The notes below the pieces were generated by a model that was not told where the DNA came from, made no database searches, and worked only from the letters and a program-made list of their open reading frames with translations. Positions 26,185 through 34,123 of a stretch of DNA of 64,000 nucleotides are shown piece after piece (the first letter of the stretch is position 1; the number at the start of each line of letters is the position of its first letter). The DNA comes from Motilimonas pumila (GTDB lineage: Bacteria; Pseudomonadota; Gammaproteobacteria; Enterobacterales; CBDFNC01): positions 1 to 64,000 of the forward strand of contig NZ_QZCH01000005.1 in NCBI RefSeq assembly GCF_003596335.1. The letters are read 5' to 3'. The position numbers and the translations under genes are program-made.

Positions 26185-27460
26185 TTCTCAATAGTTTAGC
26201 ACCTTGAATTCTCGCGCCGGAACTACTTGCGCTATGGAAGTTAACTTGCGGGTTTTTATCAATATATTGCTCTAGGTATCTCAGGTAGCCCCGCAGGTTT
26301 GGCAGCGTAGTGATTTTTTCTCCGGCCCAATTGAAAACCCAATGTGTGCCGGGCGAGCCAGGTTGAGGTACCACGAAATTTGAAGGCCAAAATGCATGTG
26401 TTTTTCCTGTTGGGTAGCCAAAATCCGCGCCCAACAAAATAATCTCAGAGATATTGAGTTTTACCGCTAGATCAACTGCAGGGTGAATGACACTGCCACC
26501 CGAAAACAAACGGGTTTTGGGGTATTGATGGCAAATATCATCATACAAGGGGCCATCTGAGTAAGCACAGTAACGAGGGCCTTGCCAATTATTTAGCAAT
26601 TCTGGAGACATTCTTGGGAAGTAAACCAGTGCAGTATCTTGATACTTTTCTAGCTTAATTCCTTCGAAGCAGATATCGGGTTTGGGGTCGATAGAAATGA
26701 CTATATCTGGCACAACGCCTAAATAATCTAAAAACTTTAAACTGGCGTCTAAGCAAATAATAATCCCATTGGCTGAAGACTCTGCGGTACCGAGTAATCG
26801 TTCTTGTTCTTGCAATGATGGGCCTGTCGCTATGATATATGCGCGGCTCTTGTTTTCAATGTATTGAGGAAGTAATGCTTCTATAGATAGATCTTTCACT
26901 ATGAAAGGCTTATTCACCTCAATATCGGACTGAACTTGTTGGCTTTGATCGTGATGACTGGATACGAATGTGTGATCTAATAACAGTTGAAGCTTATCTC
27001 TCAATATCACCGCGCTGTCATCAACTAAGGTTAATTCCGCTGGAGAGACAAGGAAATACTCAGGAATAGCAGTATTATTAGTCGCGAGGGAAAGCTGGAC
27101 TCTTTCATCTTTGAGCCAGTTGACATCAAACATGTGTTTGAGAGCGACCCTAAAAACGGCTAAGTTCATGATCACAATATTAAGCTGTTTTAATTTCGGT
27201 CTGGACAGTAACTCATTAGCAAGGTCTCCCATCGCAGGGCCAAAAATGGTAATGCTTTTACACTCTAGAGGTAGCTGCTGCGCTTGCAGTTTGGCTTCAG
27301 ATTGTCGGTCATAACAACTAGTGAGTTGAATATCTTCGAATACCAAACTCGTTTGTGGCTGCTCAATGAGTGTGTAAGGCAAGCTGTTGGCATGGATTAA
27401 CCTGGAAGCAACATTTGACCACCTCAGGTTAATTAACCTAATAGGGTCTTCAATCATCAT
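26168..27460 (-). CDS. Maf-2, motility-associated glycosyltransferase-like (DUF115/MptE-like), short form
   Basis: This second Maf-type protein has 430 residues. The DUF115 region shows YIIATGPSLQEQERLLG (about residue 205) and ILLGADFGYPTGKTHAF (about 360), aligned with the GNGPSL and GTDLGFP motifs of maf-1. It lacks the long C-terminal helical domain of maf-1. It overlaps the acyltransferase-like gene upstream by 4 bases and the small unknown gene downstream. It may attach a second sugar, a second site, or a differently decorated form. Confidence 0.85.
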   Translation of the reverse strand: MMIEDPIRLINLRWSNVASRLIHANSLPYTLIEQPQTSLVFEDIQLTSCYDRQSEAKLQAQQLPLECKSITIFGPAMGDLANELLSRPKLKQLNIVIMNLAVFRVALKHMFDVNWLKDERVQLSLATNNTAIPEYFLVSPAELTLVDDSAVILRDKLQLLLDHTFVSSHHDQSQQVQSDIEVNKPFIVKDLSIEALLPQYIENKSRAYIIATGPSLQEQERLLGTAESSANGIIICLDASLKFLDYLGVVPDIVISIDPKPDICFEGIKLEKYQDTALVYFPRMSPELLNNWQGPRYCAYSDGPLYDDICHQYPKTRLFSGGSVIHPAVDLAVKLNISEIILLGADFGYPTGKTHAFWPSNFVVPQPGSPGTHWVFNWAGEKITTLPNLRGYLRYLEQYIDKNPQVNFHSASSSGARIQGAKLLRNDHDK

Positions 27461-28536
27461 TTTTCTTCCCCTTTACTGATCGTTAACGTTAACGTTTGAT
27501 TTAGTTCGATAGATGAAGCGAAGCTTGCTTTAAATTTACCAATACTTTGTGCTTTTACATCCGGTTTTTCATTACTGCCAGGGTAACACCTTGCACCTAG
27601 ATAATATTGAGTGATCCCCATACTTTGCATTTTCTTCATGGCGAGAATTTGTGCACCATGTGCGATAGGGTATTGAAACAGCTCTCGCTCATATGCCGCG
27701 ATAGCATATGCACCGGTATGAGCACTGTAAGTAAACTGCGCGCAGCCAATTAACTGTTTGTCTGAATAAATAAAGATGACAAATGACTCACCATTATTGG
27801 TAAAGCGTTGTTGGGCTTCCCAAGTGGTATTATCTCGGGTTACTCTGCCTGCCACATGACGATGAAAGTCTTGAAACTGTTTTAGTTGCTTATCCGATAG
27901 TTGGTCGTGAATTTCAAAGTGCCACAATTTGAGCGCCTTTTTTATATCACTCTTACAGCCCTTACTTCTCTTTTTGAGGTATTCATCGATGTTTTGGCTC
28001 AGGTCAGTAAAGCATTCGTGACTCACCTTTATGTTAGCACCCGCTTGTAGCCATAGCTTTGACCACTCCTGATTCAGTGACCAACCATCTATACCTTGAC
28101 ATACAAGCTCCTTCAATTTAAAGCGTTCAGCAACTGACACAAGGAAATGCAAACACGATTTTAAGATATTAGTTGTGGTTTTTTTACTGGCACCAGTGGC
28201 GATAATCGGTGCAGAAATTGGGCTGGAATTGGTTGTGACTACAGTCGCTTCGCCACTTTGGGCCAGGTTTAATCGCCAAATTGCTGTTGGTTGTTGATCC
28301 TGATAAATAATGAAATTAAGTAGGTAAGCTTGGGGAAAATTATTGAGGTTAACACTGTGGTGATACAAACCAATAAACCATTGATACTCTGGTTGTTTGA
28401 TGGGCGTGTGAACACTGAATGCTTGCCAATCTTGCTGCTCACAAATGGCAACAGATAACGCTGGAAACGAAGTCAGTGTTTGAGCAAATAACGAGAGGAT
28501 AGTTGACTCTATGGCTGAGTTTGCTTTATTCACCAT
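27457..28536 (-). CDS. GNAT/FemAB-like acyltransferase of the glycan island
   Basis: The 359-residue protein resembles the BioF2/FemAB-type acyltransferase fold: YLKKRSKGCKSDIKKALKL in the middle, then ESFVIFIYSDKQLIGCAQFTY and a C-terminal QYYLGARCYPGSNEKPDVKAQSIGKFKASF. Such proteins transfer an acyl group from CoA, ACP or an aminoacyl carrier to an amine. The gene overlaps pseI by 11 bases and maf-2 by 4. It may place an N-acyl group on the nonulosonic acid. The assignment to a precise family is moderate. Confidence 0.65.
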   Translation of the reverse strand: MVNKANSAIESTILSLFAQTLTSFPALSVAICEQQDWQAFSVHTPIKQPEYQWFIGLYHHSVNLNNFPQAYLLNFIIYQDQQPTAIWRLNLAQSGEATVVTTNSSPISAPIIATGASKKTTTNILKSCLHFLVSVAERFKLKELVCQGIDGWSLNQEWSKLWLQAGANIKVSHECFTDLSQNIDEYLKKRSKGCKSDIKKALKLWHFEIHDQLSDKQLKQFQDFHRHVAGRVTRDNTTWEAQQRFTNNGESFVIFIYSDKQLIGCAQFTYSAHTGAYAIAAYERELFQYPIAHGAQILAMKKMQSMGITQYYLGARCYPGSNEKPDVKAQSIGKFKASFASSIELNQTLTLTISKGEEK

Positions 28537-29587
28537 GATTATTCACTAAACTCCAATTAAGAGGCGTGCCTACTTTTATGTCTTGAGACGCCGTTTTACT
28601 CAACAACCCTTTGTAATGATTAGCTGGTAGGCCTAAGCCAGGCCTGATTCTTCTGACGTTGTGTGTCGTAAAGGCCTCGCCTTTGGCGATGTTTTTGACG
28701 GCATAAATAGAGCGCCTAAACTGCAAGTTTTGTTGCTCCGCTGGTTTAGTTTCATAGTTAACTTGGCCAATTGCTTGGAATACGAGTTTCGCTTGTGTGC
28801 AAAGTTGCTCTAATTCATCAGGCTCCAATGAAAATGCAGCATCTGGGCCTCCATCTGAGCGACGGAAAGTAAAGTGTTTTTCGATGACTGCGGCGCCTAA
28901 TGCCGTGGCCGCCATTGCGGCTTGGTTCCCTAGAGTATGGTCAGAGAGTCCTGTCACACAGTTGAACCGTTGCTGTAAGTCAACAAGTGTTGCAACATTA
29001 GCTTGTTCTATTGGCGTGGGGTAGCCGCTGATACAATGTAACAGGCAATATTGCTTAAACTTTAATTTTTGCATCAAAGCGTGTATTTTTTCAATTTCCT
29101 CTAAACTCGCTAGACCGGTCGAAATGATTAAAGGTTTGCCCGTTTTCGCGGCATATTCGATAAGAGAAAAGTCTAAGGCTTCAAATGAAGCAATTTTATA
29201 AGCCGGAGCATCGAGAGTTTCCAAAAAGTCGATAGCTGACTCATCAAATGGTGAGCTAAAAAGCGTTATCCCTACCTTTTTTGCTTTCTCAAATAAGGCT
29301 TGATGCCACTCCCAAGGGGTATGAGCTTGTTGATAGAGCTCATACAGAGAATAACCATGCCACAGGCCACCACTGATTTTGAACTCAGGCCTCTCACATT
29401 CAATGGTCATGGTATCAGCAGTGTAAGTTTGAATTTTGACGGCATTGGCGCCATGCTTTTTGGCCAACTCTATCAACCTGAATGCATTGTTTATATCGCC
29501 ATTATGGTTGGCTGATATTTCGGCAATGATATACGGTTGACTGCCGTTCATTATCTGGTGTTTATTTATGATCAAGCTCGGCTGCAC
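28526..29587 (-). CDS. pseI: PseI, pseudaminic acid synthase (NeuB family)
   Basis: PseI condenses a 6-deoxy di-N-acetyl altrose with phosphoenolpyruvate to give the nine-carbon sugar. The 353-residue protein has the NeuB TIM barrel (IIAEISANHNGD, AVKIQTYTADTMT, HCISGYPTP, GLSDHT, VIEKHFTF) and a C-terminal SAF antifreeze-like domain (from about 290, FRRSIYAVKNIAKGE, RIRPGLGLPANHY). The start is GTG at 29587, with AAGGA six bases before it. It leads a block of four overlapping minus-strand genes. The features fit PseI better than sialic or legionaminic acid synthases, given the pseB/pseC genes nearby. Confidence 0.9.
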   Translation of the reverse strand: MQPSLIINKHQIMNGSQPYIIAEISANHNGDINNAFRLIELAKKHGANAVKIQTYTADTMTIECERPEFKISGGLWHGYSLYELYQQAHTPWEWHQALFEKAKKVGITLFSSPFDESAIDFLETLDAPAYKIASFEALDFSLIEYAAKTGKPLIISTGLASLEEIEKIHALMQKLKFKQYCLLHCISGYPTPIEQANVATLVDLQQRFNCVTGLSDHTLGNQAAMAATALGAAVIEKHFTFRRSDGGPDAAFSLEPDELEQLCTQAKLVFQAIGQVNYETKPAEQQNLQFRRSIYAVKNIAKGEAFTTHNVRRIRPGLGLPANHYKGLLSKTASQDIKVGTPLNWSLVNNHGE

Positions 29588-29720
29588 AAAAAGTCCTTAA
29601 GCATGGTGGATGCAACAAATAAGAAAAACTTGTTTAGGATATAACCAAGTTCTGCCAATACTCGCAAACGACGAGAAGAAACTGTGAAACTCCTATGTTT
29701 TTCGCTTCCTAACAGTTGAT

Positions 29721-29750
29721 TTAACTGTTTAATTACTCTTAGATTATACT
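29721..29750 (+). promoter_or_regulatory. Possible sigma-70 promoter of the acyl module
   Basis: TTAACT (29721-29726) and TATACT (29745-29750) are separated by 18 bases. The -10 is good and the -35 weak. The start would lie near 29757, giving a leader of about 270 bases. Confidence 0.35.
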
Positions 29751-29790
29751 TTATACCGAGTGAAATCTAGGCGCTGATGCGCCAATTAAG

Positions 29791-29812
29791 CAGCTGTGTA
29801 AGTGGGAGCTTG
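29791..29812 (+). promoter_or_regulatory. JUMPstart/ops-like element (weak)
   Basis: CAGCTGTGTAAG (29791-29802) followed by GGGAGCTTG (29804-29812) resembles the AGCTGTTAAG...GGTAGCGTG part of the JUMPstart sequence; the last nine bases match at seven positions. Such elements let RfaH-type factors join RNA polymerase in leaders of surface-polysaccharide operons. The match is incomplete. Confidence 0.25.
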
Positions 29813-30029
29813 TTTGCCTCACGCAACGGCTAGCTTTGATTACATTATGTCTTATGTATGCTTGTTAAGGTTTTTTGTGACTAATTGATAACCTCATTGC
29901 TTACTCGCTTAAGCTTCATAAAGCACTTTTTAAACTCTGGTGTGAAACTTGCTTTAGTTCATAACCGCTCGAATGAGTGACCTGGAGTGTCATTTTTTTG
30001 TCAACTGACTATATCTGTAAGGTTTTAAT

Positions 30030-30923
30030 GTGGAAGTATTAACGCGACTGTGTGAAGAAATCATCAAGCTCAATCCGACGCAAAAGTCATTTTTGAAACA
30101 TAGCCAAGAAAACTTAAGCCCTCAAGAATGGAAGATGTTTTGCGCTTATGTCGAGTTTTGCTTATCTCGAAATATCAGTTTGCCATATCTAGCATCATGT
30201 TATGACTTAATCGTGAAAGATACTTTTACCGAGCAAATTTTCTTCAAGCGTCATGGCAAATATCGATTTCAAAAGTATGCGCAAGTTGCCGAGTCTGTTT
30301 ATCACAACCCTGAATACATGGAAAAATACATGTATGGTTTAGCACTGAGTACATTTTTATGGCCCAACCATCTATCAATGCACCGATTTTTTCTGGAATG
30401 CATCCCTGCAAATACAAAAGGTCATTATCTTGAAGTGGGTCCTGGTCATGGCTTTTATTTCACCCAAGCTGCTCAAGTCAGCAGTTATCAATCCTTTACG
30501 GGGGTTGATATTAGCGCAACGAGTGTGGCAATGACGCAAGCTATTTTAGCGAGTGGCTGTTTAGGAAAGATAAGTAATACAGAAATTCTGCATAACGATT
30601 TCTTACAATGGCAACCAGAAAGAAAATACGAATGCGTGGTTATGGCGGAGGTTTTAGAGCATGTGGAACAACCTGAGCAATTCCTTGAAAAGATATATCA
30701 AGTGACCAACATCAGTGGTAAGAGTTTTATTACTACCTGTATCAACGCTCCTGCGATTGATCATATTTATTTGTATGAAGACCTTATGCAATTACAACAA
30801 CAAGTGAAGCAAGTTGGGTTTAACATAGAGCGAGAATTAGTTGTGCCTTATTCAGGGCTGAGTTTAGAGCAAAGTATGAAGCAAAAGTTACCGGTGAATG
30901 TCGCTATGTTGTTGGCAAAATAA
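30030..30923 (+). CDS. Class I SAM-dependent methyltransferase
   Basis: The 297-residue protein has a helical N-terminal extension of about 120 residues. The SAM domain follows, with HYLEVGPGHGFYFTQAA as motif I, TGVDIS as motif II and CVVMAEVLEHVEQPEQFLE as the post-I region. The start is GTG at 30030, with TAAGG seven bases before it; the ATG two bases upstream is out of frame. Its stop overlaps the next start by one base. It probably O-methylates the acyl group or the sugar made by this block; the substrate is not shown by the sequence. Confidence 0.8.
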   Translation: MEVLTRLCEEIIKLNPTQKSFLKHSQENLSPQEWKMFCAYVEFCLSRNISLPYLASCYDLIVKDTFTEQIFFKRHGKYRFQKYAQVAESVYHNPEYMEKYMYGLALSTFLWPNHLSMHRFFLECIPANTKGHYLEVGPGHGFYFTQAAQVSSYQSFTGVDISATSVAMTQAILASGCLGKISNTEILHNDFLQWQPERKYECVVMAEVLEHVEQPEQFLEKIYQVTNISGKSFITTCINAPAIDHIYLYEDLMQLQQQVKQVGFNIERELVVPYSGLSLEQSMKQKLPVNVAMLLAK

Positions 30924-31336
30924 TGAACAAATTTGGTTTGAGTTTTCATCATTTAGGGTTAGCCACAAAACACGAGAAAATGGCTATTTTATTTCTCGAG
31001 GGGAGTGGATATCAGGTGTCAGAGTCTATTTTTGACCCTTTGCAAAATGTGAATTTAATCATGGCGTCGCACAGTGAACAACCCAGTGTTGAAATTGTTT
31101 ATGCGGGTGAAAAAACCGGCCCACTCACTGATATTTTGCAAACCCAAGAAAGTTTAATTTATCACACCTGTTTTGAGACTCTTGATTATCAAGCATCTTT
31201 GGCTCAGATGAAACAAGCGGGACTAAGGGTGTTGATGGTATCTGAACCGAAGCCTGCGGTTTTGTTCGATGGTCAATTAGTTTCATTCCATATGGTTAGG
31301 GGGGTTGGGCTGGTGGAGCTACTGCATCATGTTTAA
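30923..31336 (+). CDS. VOC (glyoxalase/dioxygenase superfamily) protein
   Basis: This is a single-domain vicinal-oxygen-chelate protein of 137 residues. It begins FGLSFHHLGLATKHEKM and contains VEIVYAGEKTGPLTDIL, IYHTCFETLD and LVELLHHV. The paired metal-ligand positions (His in HHLG, Glu in VEIVY, His in IYHTC, Glu in VELL) are all present, as in methylmalonyl-CoA epimerases and glyoxalases. Sandwiched by overlaps between a methyltransferase and FkbH, it may act on an ACP- or CoA-bound acyl group, for example as an epimerase. Confidence 0.75.
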   Translation: MNKFGLSFHHLGLATKHEKMAILFLEGSGYQVSESIFDPLQNVNLIMASHSEQPSVEIVYAGEKTGPLTDILQTQESLIYHTCFETLDYQASLAQMKQAGLRVLMVSEPKPAVLFDGQLVSFHMVRGVGLVELLHHV

Positions 31337-33086
31337 GCCAATATTACCTTTACCTGACATGCAGGCAGCGCTTAAACAATTAACACCGACGCGAGAGTTA
31401 AACGTTACCATTTTAAGAAATATTACCGTGGAAGCAGTTCAGGTGCCACTGAGCTATTTTGCGGCATCTCTTGATTACAAGCTTAACCTCAAGTTTGGTG
31501 GGTTAGACCAAATATATCAAGACCTTGCTTCCAACGAGGTGTTATTTTCTGGGCCAACTGATTTGCTTTGGGTGTTTAACCATTGGTTAGCGCTTGCTGA
31601 CAAGCTCGTAAACAGTTTCACTTCTCTTACTGAAGAGGAAAAAGCGCGTGAAGCGGAGTTTATCTTGTCTCAAGTTGCCCTCGTCTTTGATTTGATCAGT
31701 AACATATCCTCAATAAAAATGGCCTTTTGGAATGATTTTGAAATACCAAATGCGATGGCATTTGGCATTTTTGATGAAGATATGTGCTCTGGTCAACAAG
31801 CTTACCTCCGTGCATTAAATCAGCGCATTCAAAAGTTAGCGCAAGCGCACCCTAAGGTTCATATTTTACAGTCTGATAAAGTGTTAAAAGCGATTGGAGA
31901 GCAACAATTTTTTGATTGGCGTTATTGGTATAGAGCCCGAGCCCCTATGAGCAGACAAGCTTTAAGCCAGTTTTCGCAATATCTTATGAATAAGTATCAA
32001 GCCGCTCAAAATCAGAGTAAAAAGTGTTTGGTACTTGATTGTGATAATACCCTGTGGGGCGGCGTAGTGGGAGAGGATGGGGTATCGGGTCTTCGGCTCG
32101 GTTTACAATACCCTGGAAATGAATATCGCGCCTTTCAATGTATGATAAAGTCACTGTCGGATAGAGGTGTCATCATTGCTCTTTGCTCTAAAAATAATCA
32201 AGAGGATGTTTGGCAGGTATTTGAAGAGCATCCTGATATGGTTCTGAGAAAAGAGCACATAGCAGCGGCCAGGATTAATTGGCAGGACAAAGCCAGCAAC
32301 TTGCGTGAAATCGCCAACGAGTTAAATATTGGACTTGATTCGATGGTGTTTGTGGATGACAGTGAATTTGAAGTCGGCTTAGTACAGCAACAGTTACCAC
32401 AAGTAACTGCTTTTCGATTAGACCCTACAAAAGCTTCGTTATTTGCATCTGAACTAGCATGTTTTTCTGGCTTTGATCGTGCAAATCTAACATCAGAAGA
32501 TCTCAGCCGTACTCAAATGTATCAGGCGCAGAAGCAACGCCAAGAGCTACAAGAAAAAGTCAGTCCCGAACGGTACTTATCAAGCCTAAACATGCAGCTT
32601 AGATTTCACTCTGCGACTGAGAATGACGCTGTGCGTTTGGCGCAGCAAACACAAAAAACCAATCAATTTAATTTAACCTGTAAACGCTATAGTGAACCGG
32701 AGTTACTGGAGTTTATACGGCACGAGGATAGTTGGGTTTTCTGCCTCTCGGTATCTGACCGTTTTGGGGATATGGGGATTGTGGGATGCGCTATTTTATT
32801 GATAAAAGAACAGCGGGTTGAAATTGATAGCTTACTGCTTTCTTGTCGTGCATTGGGTCGCAACATAGAATGTGCTTTTCTGCAGTTATTGATTAATGAG
32901 TGCGTTACGGCCAAACTCTCGGAGATGGTAGCGCGTTACGTTCCCAGTGCAAAAAATCAACAAGTCGCTCTGTTCTATCCAAGTCAGGGTTTTTCTGCCG
33001 ATCCCGACGTAAAGAACATGTATGTTAAATCTCGCTTGGATTATCTTCCTATCGAAGATTTTTTTACACTCCACAAGGAAACTTAA
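31329..33086 (+). CDS. FkbH-like HAD-IIIC protein, probable glyceryl-ACP loading enzyme
   Basis: FkbH-type enzymes take a glyceryl unit from 1,3-bisphosphoglycerate, remove phosphate and load it onto an acyl carrier protein. The 585-residue protein has an N-terminal domain of about 230 residues, a HAD domain starting at CLVLDCDNTLWGGVVGEDG (Asp nucleophile in DxDxT) with LCSKNN and VFVDDSEFE, and a C-terminal GNAT-like part (FGDMGIVGCAILL, SLLLSCRALGRNIECAFL). The ATG at 31329 is used; it overlaps the VOC gene by 8 bases. The next gene is an ACP, its natural partner, overlapping by one base. Confidence 0.88.
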   Translation: MFKPILPLPDMQAALKQLTPTRELNVTILRNITVEAVQVPLSYFAASLDYKLNLKFGGLDQIYQDLASNEVLFSGPTDLLWVFNHWLALADKLVNSFTSLTEEEKAREAEFILSQVALVFDLISNISSIKMAFWNDFEIPNAMAFGIFDEDMCSGQQAYLRALNQRIQKLAQAHPKVHILQSDKVLKAIGEQQFFDWRYWYRARAPMSRQALSQFSQYLMNKYQAAQNQSKKCLVLDCDNTLWGGVVGEDGVSGLRLGLQYPGNEYRAFQCMIKSLSDRGVIIALCSKNNQEDVWQVFEEHPDMVLRKEHIAAARINWQDKASNLREIANELNIGLDSMVFVDDSEFEVGLVQQQLPQVTAFRLDPTKASLFASELACFSGFDRANLTSEDLSRTQMYQAQKQRQELQEKVSPERYLSSLNMQLRFHSATENDAVRLAQQTQKTNQFNLTCKRYSEPELLEFIRHEDSWVFCLSVSDRFGDMGIVGCAILLIKEQRVEIDSLLLSCRALGRNIECAFLQLLINECVTAKLSEMVARYVPSAKNQQVALFYPSQGFSADPDVKNMYVKSRLDYLPIEDFFTLHKET

Positions 33087-33310
33087 TGGAACAACAATTA
33101 ATGAGCTTGATCGCTCAAACATTAAACATTGATGAGCACCTAGTGCAGCCAGATTCTTCCTCAGAAACGCTGGAGCAATGGGACTCACTTGCACATATGA
33201 ATATTATTTTTGCGGTCGAGGACACTTTTGGTATTACTTTCGATGATGAACAGCTTAGTCAATCAATGAGCATTAAGCAGCTTGTTGCTATCATAAAATT
33301 ACAACAGTAG
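33086..33310 (+). CDS. Acyl carrier protein
   Basis: The 74-residue protein has the carrier-protein fold and the phosphopantetheine serine in EQWDSLAHMN (Ser34). Acidic helices II and III follow (VEDTFGITFDDEQL). It begins at the last base of FkbH, so the two should be made in equal amounts. It is a dedicated carrier: no fatty-acid or polyketide synthase genes are near. Confidence 0.92.
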   Translation: MEQQLMSLIAQTLNIDEHLVQPDSSSETLEQWDSLAHMNIIFAVEDTFGITFDDEQLSQSMSIKQLVAIIKLQQ

Positions 33311-33319
33311 AGCTTTGTT

Positions 33320-34117
33320 GTGCGACGTTTTCATTACCAACAAAGTGACATTGTAAACTCGCTACTTGAGGTGGGCGTTGAGCCTGGTGATGTGGTGTTT
33401 AGTCATATGAGTTTATTGGAGCTAGGGCTGTTAAAAGAGCTAGGACAAGGCCAAGATATGGTCGCTTGTTTTGTCGATGCGATTCAACAAGTTATTGGTT
33501 CTCGTGGAAGCTTTATTACACCCACTTTCAGTTACAGCTTTTGCAACCAGCAAGCATTCTCAAGACAACATACTCCCTCAAGCGTTGGTGCTTTTAGTGA
33601 GCAATTTCGCCAACAGCCGAATGTGATACGAAGCTTAGACCCGTTGTTCTCTGTTGCTGGTTTTGGGCCACATATCCCGTTATTGTTTGCCAATTTACCG
33701 CATTCTAGCTTTGGTCAAGACTGCTTGTATGAGCGTTTATTGTCCTTGCCAACGAAGGTGTGTAATTTTGGCGTAGACTTATTTTATTTTACGCCAATCC
33801 ATTATCTAGAAAGAAAATTACAGGTACCTTATCGATTTGACAAGATGTTCCACGGGAAATTAGAACAACAAGATGTTGCATGGCAATATTATGTGCGAGC
33901 TTTGTGCAAAAATAGTGAGCCTAACTGTCGCAGATTAGCGGATTTGGCGTTGCAAAAAAAAATCGCAAAACAACACCCTCTTGGTTTGGGTGCAGTCAGT
34001 TGTGTGCCACTTACGCCTTACTTTGAATTAGCGACAGAAAAAGTAAAACAAGATGCTTGGTACCTCGCTCAAGGTCCGCAACTCAGTAACAACGAACTTA
34101 CTCCTTTGATGAGCTGA
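33320..34117 (+). CDS. AAC(3)-type N-acyltransferase
   Basis: The 265-residue protein resembles the aminoglycoside 3-N-acetyltransferase fold: VEPGDVVFSHMSLLELGLL, GSRGSFITPTFSYSF, PLFSVAGFGPHIPLL and NFGVDLFYFTPIHYLER, where the last His fits the conserved active-site position. Members in glycan loci acylate sugar amines rather than antibiotics. The GTG start at 33320 lies 9 bases after the ACP stop. It is a good candidate to move the acyl group from ACP to the amino sugar. I do not regard it as an antibiotic-resistance gene. Confidence 0.8.
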   Translation: MRRFHYQQSDIVNSLLEVGVEPGDVVFSHMSLLELGLLKELGQGQDMVACFVDAIQQVIGSRGSFITPTFSYSFCNQQAFSRQHTPSSVGAFSEQFRQQPNVIRSLDPLFSVAGFGPHIPLLFANLPHSSFGQDCLYERLLSLPTKVCNFGVDLFYFTPIHYLERKLQVPYRFDKMFHGKLEQQDVAWQYYVRALCKNSEPNCRRLADLALQKKIAKQHPLGLGAVSCVPLTPYFELATEKVKQDAWYLAQGPQLSNNELTPLMS

Positions 34118-34123
34118 ATAATT

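Larger units (their letters stand above)
29588..30029. other. Divergent intergenic region between pseI and the acyl module
   Basis: These 442 bases are AT-rich and have no supported ORF. They contain a possible plus-strand sigma-70 promoter at 29721-29750, a small perfect hairpin GGCGC-TGAT-GCGCC (29770-29783), and an ops/JUMPstart-like stretch at 29791-29812. This leaves an unusually long leader for the plus-strand operon. Confidence 0.6.

Noticed and set aside
31329-33310. FkbH plus ACP as part of a polyketide cluster
   Set aside because: There is no ketosynthase, acyltransferase or other polyketide gene in the window; the neighbours are nonulosonate genes.
33320-34117. Reading the AAC(3)-like gene as aminoglycoside resistance
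   Set aside because: It sits in a glycan operon after an acyl carrier protein, with no mobile element or resistance gene nearby; sugar acylation is the better reading.
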